This document shows, one piece after another, positions 7,476 to 17,529 of a stretch of DNA of 39,463 nucleotides. The stretch comes from Acidimicrobiaceae bacterium (lineage in GTDB: Bacteria > Actinomycetota > Acidimicrobiia > Acidimicrobiales > RAAP-2). Where the stretch lies: contig PKWW01000066.1 in assembly GCA_003132165.1 (NCBI GenBank), positions 77,681 through 117,143 of the forward strand. Direction: 5' to 3'. Positions within the stretch are counted from its first letter, which is position 1, and the number at the start of each line of letters is the position of its first letter. The position numbers were made by a program, and so were the translations under genes. A model generated the notes under the pieces. That model was not told the DNA's origin. It made no database searches and worked only from the letters and a program-made list of their open reading frames with translations.

Positions 7476-7896
7476 CGATCGTCTCGATTCGCTCGAGCGT
7501 CTTTTCCATGTCTCTCTGGTTGTGCTCGACCTTGTGGCTTAGCTCGACCGTGAAGGCCCACGGCTTGTCGTAGTTGAACGACTCGGTGACCTGCGTGCCA
7601 CCCGGTACCTCCACCAGGTCGTAGCGCCACACGAACTGGGCGATGTGGTGCCAGGCAATGCACTTGTTCTCTTCGAAGGCGACGACCTTGTTGCTGACGA
7701 AATATGCCAGACCGAGTTTCATGTCCATCGAGAACGTGGCACCGAGCGAGAGTCGTTCGGGGCCCTTTCGGACCTTCACGACGCTGCCGGACCCGTCGAA
7801 GGTCGAATGCTTTCGGGGATCGGCCAGAAGGTCGAAGATTGTCGCAGGGGGCGCGGGGATGAAGCGTGTCGCGCTGACGATTCGTTTGCTGGCCAT
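7465..7896 (-). CDS. SRPBCC (START-like/polyketide cyclase fold) family protein
   Basis: A 143-aa single-domain protein of the SRPBCC superfamily, whose members bind hydrophobic ligands in a deep cavity. The start RIVSATRFIPAPPATIFDLLADPRKHSTFDGSG is typical, with the conserved APP-x-x-IFDLLADP helix, and the C-terminal helix SHKVEHNQRDMEKTLERIETIV closes the fold. It is read from a leaderless-type promoter (TAGGCT 6 nt before the ATG) that sits back to back with the alpha/beta hydrolase gene. The ligand is unknown; the hydrophobic-compound enzymes nearby (hydrolase, P450) make a lipid-like ligand plausible. Confidence 0.88.
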   Translation of the reverse strand: MASKRIVSATRFIPAPPATIFDLLADPRKHSTFDGSGSVVKVRKGPERLSLGATFSMDMKLGLAYFVSNKVVAFEENKCIAWHHIAQFVWRYDLVEVPGGTQVTESFNYDKPWAFTVELSHKVEHNQRDMEKTLERIETIVTA

Positions 7897-7902
7897 GGGC
7901 TG

Positions 7903-7908
7903 AGCCTA
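7903..7908 (-). promoter_or_regulatory. -10 element TAGGCT, leaderless SRPBCC gene
   Basis: On the minus strand TAGGCT is followed by 6 nt and the ATG at 7896. The same bases read on the plus strand include TATGGT (7907-7912), which can serve as the -10 of the divergent hydrolase gene. Confidence 0.45.
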
Positions 7909-7939
7909 TGGTGGAGCGCTGAGACCGATTGGAGAGCCA

Positions 7940-8827
7940 ATGAGTTACCGGGAATTACAAGTCGCGAGCCCCGACGGTCGGGTCATCGAAGTGGCGACGG
8001 TGGGCGACCCGGCCGGTCTCACGGTCTTCTACCACCACGGCACACCGGGATCGGCGCCGCTCGTCAAGATGTTCGCCCGCGAGTCGGACCAGACTGGCCT
8101 CTTCTTCGTCACCATGTCGCGCGCGGGCTACGGACTCTCGTCGCGTCGCGAAGGACGCTCGATCGGGTCCATCGTCGATGACGTGCGGACGGTGCTCGAC
8201 GCGCTCGGGCGTGACACGTACGTCGCCGTCGGTTGGTCGGGCGGGGGACCTCACGCGCTCGCCTGCGCGGCGTTGGACGCCCCCCGCTGCCTCGCGGCGT
8301 GGTCGCTCGCGGGCGTGGTGCCCATCGATGTCGACTTCGACTGGACCGAGGGAATGGGCCCGGAGAACCTGGAGGAGTTCGCGCTCTCCAAGATCGGCGG
8401 ACCCGACTACGAACGCCACATCGCCCAGGAGGGCGAGAAGTTCGCGCACGCGAACGCTGACAACATCATTGAACTCTTCGGAGGGCTTCTCTCGGACGTC
8501 GACAAGGCGGCCCTCGCCGAAGTCGAGGCGAGGACGGTTCTCGCCGAGGCGTGTTGCCACGCCTTTGTCGCGAGTTACACGGGCTTCTTCGATGACGACC
8601 GGGCATTCTTCGCCCCTTGGGGCTTCGCCCCCTCGGCAATCACGGTGCCGGTGAACGTCTGGTACGGCGACCACGACTTGATGGTTCCCCCGACCCACGG
8701 CGCGTGGCTCGCCAAGAGTATTCCCACGGCGAAGGTGACCCACAAGCCCCAGGAGGGTCACATCTCGCTCGCGACCGAGCACATGGACGAACTCGTCGCC
8801 TCGTTCGCGAAGGCCTTCCGGACCTAA
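7940..8827 (+). CDS. Alpha/beta hydrolase
   Basis: A 295-aa alpha/beta-fold hydrolase. The oxyanion-hole HG motif is in YHHGTPGS (about 31-38), the nucleophile elbow is GWSGGG with S100, the acid is D246 in YGDHDLMVP, and the base is H274 in EGHISLA. A helical cap lies between about residues 125 and 215. GGAGA just before the ATG is the ribosome-binding site. The P450 gene follows 20 nt downstream, so the two may be cotranscribed although the P450 also has its own -10. The substrate is not evident; the serine nucleophile separates it from the Asp-type epoxide hydrolase at 13.6 kb. Confidence 0.9.
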   Translation: MSYRELQVASPDGRVIEVATVGDPAGLTVFYHHGTPGSAPLVKMFARESDQTGLFFVTMSRAGYGLSSRREGRSIGSIVDDVRTVLDALGRDTYVAVGWSGGGPHALACAALDAPRCLAAWSLAGVVPIDVDFDWTEGMGPENLEEFALSKIGGPDYERHIAQEGEKFAHANADNIIELFGGLLSDVDKAALAEVEARTVLAEACCHAFVASYTGFFDDDRAFFAPWGFAPSAITVPVNVWYGDHDLMVPPTHGAWLAKSIPTAKVTHKPQEGHISLATEHMDELVASFAKAFRT

Positions 8828-8835
8828 CGAGTCGG

Positions 8836-8841
8836 TACCAT
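8836..8841 (+). promoter_or_regulatory. -10 element TACCAT, leaderless P450 gene
   Basis: TACCAT, then 6 nt (acccag) and the ATG at 8848; no Shine-Dalgarno sequence. Confidence 0.5.
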
Positions 8842-8847
8842 ACCCAG

Positions 8848-10071
8848 ATGGTGTTCTACGACCCCTCCGATCCACGTTGGTCCACGAACCCCGGCCCCCT
8901 CTTCGACGAGATCCGAGAGAGTGCACCCGTCCACTTCGCGCCCGGCGGCTACTGGGTCGTCGCACGCCACGAGGACTGCCTTGCGCTGCTTCGGAGCAAG
9001 GCCGCCTCGGCGGATTCGCTGAATCTCGACGACGCCAAACGCCCGGGCATCCGCGGCCGCCGTGACGCGCAAATCGAGCTGATCCGCGCGACCGGCGTCG
9101 ACACGAGGCCGTTTCTCTTTCGCGACGCGCCCGACCATACGCGGCTACGAGGATTGGTGCAGCGCGCCTTCACGCCAAAGCGCGTCAGCGAATTGACGCC
9201 CTTCATCCAGCAACAGGCGAGGGCCGTGGTTGCGAAGCACCTCGACAACGGGCCGTTCGACGCCGTCCACGAGTTGGCGTGGTCGCTGCCGGTCTCGGTG
9301 ATCTGCGAGATGCTCGCGATCCCGAAGGAGGACCATGAGAAATTCCACGACCAGTCCGCCATGCTTGCGAGGGGACTCGACCCGGACTTCCTGCTGAGTC
9401 CCGAGGATCACGCCGCTCGTGATGCGGCCATTTTCTACTTCGGGGTGTACTTCCACGAGCTCTTCAACGAACGACGCAGGAATCCCGGCGACGATCTGCT
9501 GAGCGCGCTCATCGCCGCGCGCGACAGTGGCGACCAATTGAGTGAGGGTGAACTGCTGTCGACGGCGATCCTGATCCTCGTCGCCGGCCACGAGACCACG
9601 ATGAACCTGATCTCGGGTTCGTTGCTGCTCCTCGCTCGTGATCCGGACAAACAGCAGGAACTGCGAGCGAACCCGCAGCTCGATCGGGCGGCCACCGAGG
9701 AGATGCTGCGCATCGTGTCGCCCGTGCAGTTGACCGGTCGTTCGATGGTCAATGACATGGGAGTCGGCGGACACGTGCTCGACAAGGGTTCGTTCGTCTT
9801 CGTGCTCATCGGCGCCGCGAACCGGGACCCCGAAGTCTTTTCGACACCGACCGAACTCAATTTCCACCGCGAGGTGAACCCGCACCTCGGTTTTGGCTTC
9901 GGGATGCACCACTGCCTGGGGGCACCGCTCGCTCGATTGGAATCGAGCATCGCGCTGCGCGAGGTACTCGACGCGACCTCGTCGTTCTCACTCGCCGACG
10001 AGCAGGTCAGGTACCGGCCGAACATCATCCTGCGGGGGCTCGAGTCGCTCAGCATTTCAATCAACAGTTGA
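8848..10071 (+). CDS. Cytochrome P450
   Basis: A 407-aa soluble bacterial cytochrome P450 monooxygenase, probably receiving electrons from a ferredoxin encoded elsewhere. The I-helix oxygen-activation motif is AGHETT (246-251), the K-helix ExxR is E285-R288, and the heme-binding loop is FGFGMHHCLG (349-358) with the thiolate ligand C356. RDAPDHTRLRGLVQRAFTPKR is the conserved C-helix block. Length and layout match actinobacterial CYP families without an N-terminal membrane anchor. The start at 8848 (MVFYDPSDPRW) is supported by the -10 element and by the normal family N-terminus; the frame is open further upstream inside the hydrolase gene but that part is a shadow. Substrate unknown. Confidence 0.95.
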   Translation: MVFYDPSDPRWSTNPGPLFDEIRESAPVHFAPGGYWVVARHEDCLALLRSKAASADSLNLDDAKRPGIRGRRDAQIELIRATGVDTRPFLFRDAPDHTRLRGLVQRAFTPKRVSELTPFIQQQARAVVAKHLDNGPFDAVHELAWSLPVSVICEMLAIPKEDHEKFHDQSAMLARGLDPDFLLSPEDHAARDAAIFYFGVYFHELFNERRRNPGDDLLSALIAARDSGDQLSEGELLSTAILILVAGHETTMNLISGSLLLLARDPDKQQELRANPQLDRAATEEMLRIVSPVQLTGRSMVNDMGVGGHVLDKGSFVFVLIGAANRDPEVFSTPTELNFHREVNPHLGFGFGMHHCLGAPLARLESSIALREVLDATSSFSLADEQVRYRPNIILRGLESLSISINS

Positions 10072-10128
10072 GGTCGCCGCCCGCGCCCACTTTGGACGAT
10101 AATGAAGGAACAATCAGCGAGGACTGCA

Positions 10129-11139
10129 ATGCGCATAGGCAACATGTACGGACCCGACGCCACATTCCTGGGCGTTCCCGCCGCTGACCCCGACAGCCCC
10201 GCCGAGTGGCGCGACGCGGGTGCGGTCATCATCGGTGCCCCCTTTGACGGGGGCACGTCGCACCGTTCGGGTTGCCGCTTCGGTCCCCAGGCGATCCGCA
10301 TCACCGACTACCTTCCTCACGATGGCATGCGCCCGAGTCTCGCCCTCGGCGTGGATCCCCTGACCGAGCTCGGCGTCGTCGACCTCGGCGACGTGGAGAT
10401 GCCGTCGGGCGACACCGAGAGGTCGATCAAGGCGCTCGAGGCGAGGGTGAGCGCCGTCGCCAATGTCGGGGTGATCCCGATCATCCTCGGCGGCGACCAC
10501 ACCATCGCGCTGCCCGACGTTACGGGCATTGCCCACCACGTGGGTTGGGGCCGGGTCTCGGTCATCCACTTTGACGCGCACGCTGACACCGGCGACACCC
10601 AGTTCGGTTCGCTCTACGGTCACGGCACGCCGATGCGCCGGCTCATCGAATCCGGTGCCTGCCGTGGCGACCGGTTCTTGCAGGTGGGACTTCGTGGTTA
10701 CTGGCCCGAGCCCGACACGCTTCGTTGGATGGCCGAACAAGGCATGCGTTCGTTCGAGATGAGCGAAATCGTGAGTCGCGGTCTCGACGCAGTGCTCGAC
10801 GAGGCGATCGAAATCGCGACGACGGACTGTGATGCGGTGTTCCTCTCGGTCGACGTCGACGTGGTCGACCCCGGCTCGGCGCCGGGCACCGGAACACCCG
10901 AACCCGGCGGTCTCACCAGTCGCGAACTACTCGATGCAGTACGCCGCATCGCTATGCAGACGCCACTGTGTGGCATGGACGTCGTCGAGGTGTCACCCCC
11001 GTACGACCACGCGGAGATCACTGCGTACCTCGCGAACCGCGTCGTGCTCGAGGTCCTCGGGGGCATTGCGTGGCGGCGAAAGAACGAGCGCGGCGAAGAG
11101 ACCCGCAATCCGTCCGATCCGTTGCTGAAGGGTCGCTAG
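10129..11139 (+). CDS. Agmatinase-family ureohydrolase (arginase fold)
   Basis: A 336-aa Mn-dependent ureohydrolase that would release urea from a guanidino compound such as agmatine or guanidinobutyrate. The metal-binding motifs are complete: GGDHT, FDAHADTGD and SVDVDVVDP, and GAPFDGGTSHRSGCRFGPQAIR is the family's substrate-side block. I place the start at the ATG at 10129 because GAGGA lies 5 nt before it; an upstream in-frame ATG at 10102 would add nine residues. The gene ends on the same CTAG as the convergent decarboxylase gene. Which guanidino substrate it uses cannot be read from the sequence. Confidence 0.9.
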   Translation: MRIGNMYGPDATFLGVPAADPDSPAEWRDAGAVIIGAPFDGGTSHRSGCRFGPQAIRITDYLPHDGMRPSLALGVDPLTELGVVDLGDVEMPSGDTERSIKALEARVSAVANVGVIPIILGGDHTIALPDVTGIAHHVGWGRVSVIHFDAHADTGDTQFGSLYGHGTPMRRLIESGACRGDRFLQVGLRGYWPEPDTLRWMAEQGMRSFEMSEIVSRGLDAVLDEAIEIATTDCDAVFLSVDVDVVDPGSAPGTGTPEPGGLTSRELLDAVRRIAMQTPLCGMDVVEVSPPYDHAEITAYLANRVVLEVLGGIAWRRKNERGEETRNPSDPLLKGR

Positions 11140-12503
11140 TCGAGCATCGAGTCGAGGATCTGGCGCACCAGTTCCTCTGACGTATCGGGGTGCAGGAACG
11201 CGAAACGGGCGACGGTCTCGCCCTCCCACTTGGTGGGCGTCACGAAGGCGATTTGGTCGCGCAGGAGCTGCTGACTCCACGCGTTGTACTGCCCGGCGGT
11301 CCAGCCCTTTCGCCGGAACAGCACGATCGACAGACTGCTCGGACGGACCATCTCGACGTGCGGCGCCTCGTCGATCTGCTTGACCGCCGCCGCGGCGATG
11401 TCGATGGCCGCCTGCACCGCCGTCTCGTAGGCGTCGACACCGTTGGTGACCAGTGAGAACCAGAACGGCAGTCCGCGCGCACGCCGTGAGAGGTGGATGG
11501 CGAAGTCCGAGGGGTTCCACTCGTAGTTCTCGTCGTCGCTGCCGTGCAGCACGTCGAGGTAACTCGCCTGCTGGGCGAGGACCTTGCGGGCGACAGTGGG
11601 GTTGCGGTAGATCAACGCGCAGCTGTCGAGCGGCGCGAAGAGCCACTTGTGGGGGTCGACGATGAAACTGTCGGCGTGACGGATGCCTTCGAGCAGGTGT
11701 CGGTGGGTTGGCGAGAACATCGCGGCCCCGCCGTAGGCGCCGTCGACGTGGAACCAGAGGTCCTGCTCGCGGGCAAAGGAGCCGAGCCCCGCCAGATCGT
11801 CGACGATGCCCGCGTTCGTCGTGCCGGACGTGGCGATGATCCCGACGACGCTGCGCGGGTTCGGGTCGTTGGCGAGCGCCGCTTCGAGATTGGCCCGGGT
11901 GAACCGGTGATCGTCATCCTTCACGACGAGCGCCTCGATGCCGAGCACGTGCAGGGCCTTGCCGATGCTCGAGTGCGCGTCCTCGGAGACCGCGAAACGG
12001 ACCTCGTGAGGCGAGAGATCGGGGTTCTTGGCGCGCCCGACGTCGCGCCCGACCGTCAGGCTCGAGAGATTACCCATCGACCCGCCGGAGACGAACGCGC
12101 CGCCGGAGCCCTCGGGCATGCCCACGGTCGCGGCGAGGAATTCGAGTGCCTGATTCTCGGCGATGACGACGCCCGCAGACTCGAGCCAGCTCGTGCCGTT
12201 CAGTCCCGAACAGGCGACGAGCATGTCGAACATGAGCGAGTTCTTGGTCGGGGCGTTCGGGATGAAGGCGAGAAAGCCCGGCGAGTCGATTGAAACGACG
12301 TGCGACGCCATCCTCTTCTCCCAGAACTCGAGGATCTCGTGGGGATTGCGGCCCTCGGCTGTGATGAGCCCCGTGAGTTCGGGCAACGGGTCCGGTGAGA
12401 GGCCGCCGAAGTCGAGCGGGACCGGGTGGGTGAGTCGGTCGCGGCAGTAGAGATACACCTCTTCGGCGAGTTTCGCGTCGTATTCAAACATTTGGTGCCC
12501 CAT
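11136..12503 (-). CDS. PLP-dependent group II decarboxylase (aromatic L-amino-acid/glutamate decarboxylase family)
   Basis: A 455-aa pyridoxal-phosphate enzyme of the DDC/GAD/HDC family that decarboxylates an amino acid to an amine. The PLP lysine is K286 in DPHKWLFAP, the ring-stacking His is H177 in EDAHSSIGKA, and the Asp binding the pyridine nitrogen is D254 in HVDGAYGG. The phosphate-binding GGSMGNLSSL segment is at about 140-149. The substrate could be an aromatic amino acid, judging from overall resemblance to the DDC branch, but this is not certain. AAGGG 8 nt before the ATG is the ribosome-binding site. It faces the agmatinase-family gene tail to tail and overlaps it by 4 nt. Confidence 0.92.
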   Translation of the reverse strand: MGHQMFEYDAKLAEEVYLYCRDRLTHPVPLDFGGLSPDPLPELTGLITAEGRNPHEILEFWEKRMASHVVSIDSPGFLAFIPNAPTKNSLMFDMLVACSGLNGTSWLESAGVVIAENQALEFLAATVGMPEGSGGAFVSGGSMGNLSSLTVGRDVGRAKNPDLSPHEVRFAVSEDAHSSIGKALHVLGIEALVVKDDDHRFTRANLEAALANDPNPRSVVGIIATSGTTNAGIVDDLAGLGSFAREQDLWFHVDGAYGGAAMFSPTHRHLLEGIRHADSFIVDPHKWLFAPLDSCALIYRNPTVARKVLAQQASYLDVLHGSDDENYEWNPSDFAIHLSRRARGLPFWFSLVTNGVDAYETAVQAAIDIAAAAVKQIDEAPHVEMVRPSSLSIVLFRRKGWTAGQYNAWSQQLLRDQIAFVTPTKWEGETVARFAFLHPDTSEELVRQILDSMLD

Positions 12504-12598
12504 GACGCCAACCCTTCGTTTTGGTCCGTTGCCATCGTAGGTGCCGTGGGGTCCTCGGGCACTGGCGGCCTCGTTTCGGAAGAATTTTTCGAGCGAAG

Positions 12599-12604
12599 TA
12601 ACAT
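12599..12604 (+). promoter_or_regulatory. -10 element TAACAT, leaderless pheA
   Basis: TAACAT, 6 nt (cccgta), then the ATG at 12611; no Shine-Dalgarno sequence is present. Confidence 0.5.
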
Positions 12605-12610
12605 CCCGTA

Positions 12611-13522
12611 ATGGCCAAAGCGCGCGTTGGGTACCTGGGTCCTGAGGGAACGTTCTCCCACGAGGCCGCCGTGACCCTCGACAATGTCGAGGTCGTCGCC
12701 TGCTCTTCGATTCCCGAAGTCCTCGCGCGGGTCGCGGACGGGTCCCTCGACAAGGGCCTGGTGCCTCTCGAAAATGCCATCGAAGGTACCGTCTCGGCGA
12801 CCATCGACGGACTCGTCTTCGAGCACGACCTCTTCATCGAGCGCGAGATCGTGCTGCCGATCCACTTGCACCTACTGGCACGCCCGGGCGTGAAGGTGGA
12901 GAACGTCACCAAGGTGTCGAGCTACGTCCACGCCCTCGAGCAGTGCCGGGGCTTTCTCTCGAAACTGCACGCCCAGACTGAGCAGACCACCTCCACGTCC
13001 CAAGCGGCCAAGGACGTCGCGAACGATGATGAACCCTCCGCGGCCGTCGGTTCGTCGATGGCCGGCGCCCTGTTCGGTCTCGAGACGATCGCGAGGGACA
13101 TCGAAGACCACCCCGGCAACGCGACCCGGTTCGTCGTCGTCGGACGCGACGCCATCGCCGCGCCGACCGGGCATGACCGCACGTCGATCGTCTGCTTCCA
13201 GGACGCCGACCGACCCGGCTCGCTCTACGGCATCCTCGGGCGCTTCGCCGCGCGCGACATCAACCTCACCAAGCTCGAGAGCCGGCCGACCAAGCTCGGT
13301 TTGGGTGATTACTGCTTCGTCATCGAGTTCGACGGTCACGTCGCCGACGACCTCGTCGCGGACTGCCTCGCCGACCTCCAGGAGCACCTCACGAGGGTGA
13401 AGTTCCTCGGCTCGTACCCGGTGACCGGTGACGACGCGGTGGACCGGCGCGAAGAGGCGAGTGAGGCCCGCCGTTCGGCGACCGAGTGGATTGAGTCACT
13501 TCGCGCGCGCGTGCGTCGCTGA
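12611..13522 (+). CDS. pheA: Prephenate dehydratase
   Basis: A 303-aa prephenate dehydratase (prephenate to phenylpyruvate, the penultimate step of phenylalanine synthesis). The catalytic domain starts at once with VGYLGPEGTFSHEAA, continues with VPLENAIEGTVSATIDGL and ends with the active-site block GNATRFVVVGRD. An ACT regulatory domain follows from about residue 190 with TSIVCFQDADRPGSLYGILGRFAARDINLTKLESRPTK in separate segments, the ESRP motif being the phenylalanine-binding signature. There is no fused chorismate mutase, as usual in Actinobacteria. It is expected to be feedback inhibited by Phe. A charged tail of about 25 residues extends past the ACT domain. Confidence 0.96.
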   Translation: MAKARVGYLGPEGTFSHEAAVTLDNVEVVACSSIPEVLARVADGSLDKGLVPLENAIEGTVSATIDGLVFEHDLFIEREIVLPIHLHLLARPGVKVENVTKVSSYVHALEQCRGFLSKLHAQTEQTTSTSQAAKDVANDDEPSAAVGSSMAGALFGLETIARDIEDHPGNATRFVVVGRDAIAAPTGHDRTSIVCFQDADRPGSLYGILGRFAARDINLTKLESRPTKLGLGDYCFVIEFDGHVADDLVADCLADLQEHLTRVKFLGSYPVTGDDAVDRREEASEARRSATEWIESLRARVRR

Positions 13523-13654
13523 TTCGCGTGATCGGCTGGTAGCGTCACCGACGTTGGCGCCAATCACTGGAACACGAGTGAGGCGGCGCTGGATTCCGGA
13601 GGGCGGGGGAAGGCCGAGATCACGCACGAGCACATTGCGACGAATGGCATCACG

Positions 13655-14584
13655 ATGCACGTCGCGAGCTGTGGCCCCCGTGACGGCAAGCCCGTCGTCC
13701 TCTGTCACGGCTTTCCCGAACTGTGGTATTCGTGGCGACATCAACTGACGGCCCTCGCCGCGGCCGGCTACCGGGCGATGGCGCCGGACTTGCGCGGTTA
13801 CGGCTCGAGCGACAGCCCCAAGGGTGACGTCACCGACTACGGCTCGGACCGGCTGACCGGCGACCTCTGCGGATTGCTCGACCACTACGGCTACGACCAA
13901 GCCGCCTTCGTGGGTCACGACTGGGGGGCGATCGTGCTCTGGGAGATGGGAAAACTCCACCCCGAGCGCATGTCCTCGCTGTACAACATGAGCGTGCCCC
14001 TGATGCAGGCGCCCTCGGCGCCCATCGCCCTCTACGACGCCCTCTTCGACGGCAAGTTCTTCTACATCCTCTACTTCCAGCGGGTCGGCGTCGCCGAGAG
14101 CGAGCTCGAGGGCGACACCCGTCGCTTCCTGCGCAACATGCTCTATTCGGCGTCGGGTGAGGGCATGGCGCTCGGTGCGTCGCTCGGTCCCGCACCGCGT
14201 GAGGGGACCGGCATGCTCGACATCCTGCGTGAGGCACCCGTGGTTTTGCCGTCGTGGTTGAGTGAACACGACGTCGACGTCTACACCCGGGGCTTCGACC
14301 AGAGCGGCTTCTTCGGTCCGCTGAGCTTCTACCGGAACCTGGACGCGAACTGGGAGCGGGGGCGCGCCATCGCCCCCGCGACGATTGCGATGCCGACCGG
14401 CTTTCTCACCGGGTCACTGGACCCGGTGAAATTGATGATGCCCGGCGCCGCCGAGCTCATGGCGACCACGCTGCCCGACTTTCGTGGTGTGACGACCATC
14501 GAGGGCGCGGGTCACTGGGTGCAACAGGAGCGGCCCGACGAGTCGAACACGGCGTTGATGGGTTTCCTCGCTACGTTGGACTGA
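13655..14584 (+). CDS. Alpha/beta hydrolase, epoxide hydrolase-like
   Basis: An Asp-nucleophile alpha/beta hydrolase of the soluble epoxide hydrolase type: HGFPE oxyanion motif (18-22), APDLRGYGSSD, the nucleophile D89 in GHDWGA and the terminal base in GAGHWVQQERPDE. The block GFFGPLSFYRNLD is the epoxide hydrolase cap segment. The annotated ATG gives 309 aa, but the preceding codons of the same frame (EITHEHIATNGIT, from 13616) match the family's normal N-terminus, and the frame is open back to 13532 without any ATG, GTG or TTG. The true start is therefore upstream and non-canonical, or a base is missing in the G-rich run at 13600-13612. A TAGCGT -10 at 13540-13545 fits a transcript starting near 13552. 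Confidence 0.88.
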   Translation: MHVASCGPRDGKPVVLCHGFPELWYSWRHQLTALAAAGYRAMAPDLRGYGSSDSPKGDVTDYGSDRLTGDLCGLLDHYGYDQAAFVGHDWGAIVLWEMGKLHPERMSSLYNMSVPLMQAPSAPIALYDALFDGKFFYILYFQRVGVAESELEGDTRRFLRNMLYSASGEGMALGASLGPAPREGTGMLDILREAPVVLPSWLSEHDVDVYTRGFDQSGFFGPLSFYRNLDANWERGRAIAPATIAMPTGFLTGSLDPVKLMMPGAAELMATTLPDFRGVTTIEGAGHWVQQERPDESNTALMGFLATLD

Positions 14585-14613
14585 CCCGGCTCGCCGCCGG
14601 TCAGCGTAGGTAG

Positions 14614-14630
14614 AGTGCTGCAATTGCACT
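14614..14630. promoter_or_regulatory. Palindromic element upstream of the SDR gene
   Basis: AGTGCTGCAATTGCACT contains the perfect 10-bp palindrome TGCAATTGCA (14619-14628) and outer AGTGC/GCACT arms. It ends 21 nt before the SDR start, a position suited to an operator, but no regulator gene is next to it. Confidence 0.3.
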
Positions 14631-14651
14631 GTGCAGTCACGGAGGATGAAC

Positions 14652-15473
14652 ATGTCGATTCAAACAGCACTCGCCGGCAAGAGCGCCGTCGTCACCGGCG
14701 CGTCGAGCGGCATCGGTAGGGCTATCGCCGAGCGTCTCGGCGCGGAGGGTGTCTTCGTCGTCCTCGCGGGTCGCGACCGCGCCGCTCTGGAGCAGAGCGT
14801 CGCGATTATCGAGTCGGCCGGTGGCAGGGCCGCCATTGTCGTTGCCGACATTCGAGAAGCCTCGTCGGTGCAGAACCTCATCGACACCGCCGTCGCCACG
14901 ACCGGTCAGCTTGACATCTTTGTCAACAACGCCGGCGTCGCCTTCATGGGTGCGGTGCTCGACGGTGAGCCCGAGGGTTGGAAGATGATGCTCGACACGA
15001 ATGTGCTGGCCCTGCTGATTGGCTGTCAGGCGGCGGTTCGTGCGATGCGAGAAAAGGGAAATCACGGCCACATCGTGAACATCTCATCGGTGGCCGCCGC
15101 CAACCCCGAGTCCGGTGTCTACGGCGCCACCAAGCACGCCGTGAACGTCATCACCAACACGTTGCGTCAGGAGCTACTCGAGGATCCGATCCAGGTCACG
15201 AGCATCATGCCCGGACTGGTGGCGACGAACATCGGACGCAACGTCGACGTCGCGGTGCTCGAGGGACTCGTCGCGATGTCGGGCATCGACGTCGAGGTCG
15301 CCGCCGGAGAGCGACTACCCGACGATGTGCTCGAAAGCGCCCAAGAGGCGCTGAGCGACTTCATGATCAAGCCCGAGGACGTCGCGGACGCCGTCTGCTT
15401 TGCGCTCACTCGACCGGGTCGGGTGCACATCCCCGAGATCGTGATTCGTCCGAACAAGGACTTCGATCTCTGA
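14652..15473 (+). CDS. Short-chain dehydrogenase/reductase
   Basis: A 273-aa NAD(P)-dependent oxidoreductase of the classical SDR family. The cofactor motif TGASSGIG is at 15-22, NNAG follows in DIFVNNAGVA, and the catalytic Ser-Tyr-Lys set is in NISSVAAANPESGVYGATKHAV. The start at 14652 is chosen because GGAGG lies 6 nt before it, whereas the ATG at 14646 directly abuts that sequence. A segment LPDDVLESAQEALSDFMIKPEDVADAV replaces the usual C-terminal substrate region. The substrate is unknown; its neighbour upstream is an epoxide hydrolase-like gene, with a short GC-rich hairpin-like stretch at about 14582-14601 in between. Confidence 0.92.
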   Translation: MSIQTALAGKSAVVTGASSGIGRAIAERLGAEGVFVVLAGRDRAALEQSVAIIESAGGRAAIVVADIREASSVQNLIDTAVATTGQLDIFVNNAGVAFMGAVLDGEPEGWKMMLDTNVLALLIGCQAAVRAMREKGNHGHIVNISSVAAANPESGVYGATKHAVNVITNTLRQELLEDPIQVTSIMPGLVATNIGRNVDVAVLEGLVAMSGIDVEVAAGERLPDDVLESAQEALSDFMIKPEDVADAVCFALTRPGRVHIPEIVIRPNKDFDL

Positions 15474-15489
15474 GCAGCCCAAAGCAAAA

Positions 15490-15533
15490 GAGTGATTCCT
15501 CCACGCAGTATGAGCTACGTGGTGGAATCACTC
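15490..15533 (-). terminator. Rho-independent terminator of the typA-tRNA-Ser unit
   Basis: A 16-bp stem with one mismatch (arms 15490-15505 and 15518-15533, 12-nt loop). Read on the minus strand it is followed by CTTTTGCTTT, a T-rich tract, so it ends transcription coming from tRNA-Ser. It may also stop readthrough from the SDR gene on the other strand, where the tract is A-rich. Confidence 0.75.
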
Positions 15534-15558
15534 AATGCGATGCTACGTCACTTCCAGG

Positions 15559-15646
15559 TGGCGGAGGGAGTGGGATTTGAACCCACGGTGGGCAAGCCCA
15601 CGCCGGTTTTCAAGACCGGTACATTCGTCCGCTCTGTCATCCCTCC
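15559..15646 (-). tRNA. tRNA-Ser (anticodon UGA), CCA encoded
   Basis: On the minus strand the acceptor arms GGAGGGA (15646-15640) and TCCCTCC (15569-15563) pair perfectly, followed by discriminator G and an encoded CCA. The anticodon loop is CTTGAAA with anticodon TGA in the stem CCGGT/ACCGG, the T loop is GGTTCAAAT, and a long variable arm (GTGGGCTTGCCCAC) marks it as tRNA-Ser. It lies 26 nt downstream of typA on the same strand. Confidence 0.96.
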
Positions 15647-15672
15647 GTGGACGATTGTAGTTGAAACGCCCG

Positions 15673-17490
<1,818 letters not shown>

Positions 17491-17529
17491 GGCCTTACCA
17501 CGCTACTAGGCGCGCGACCGGTCCAAACC

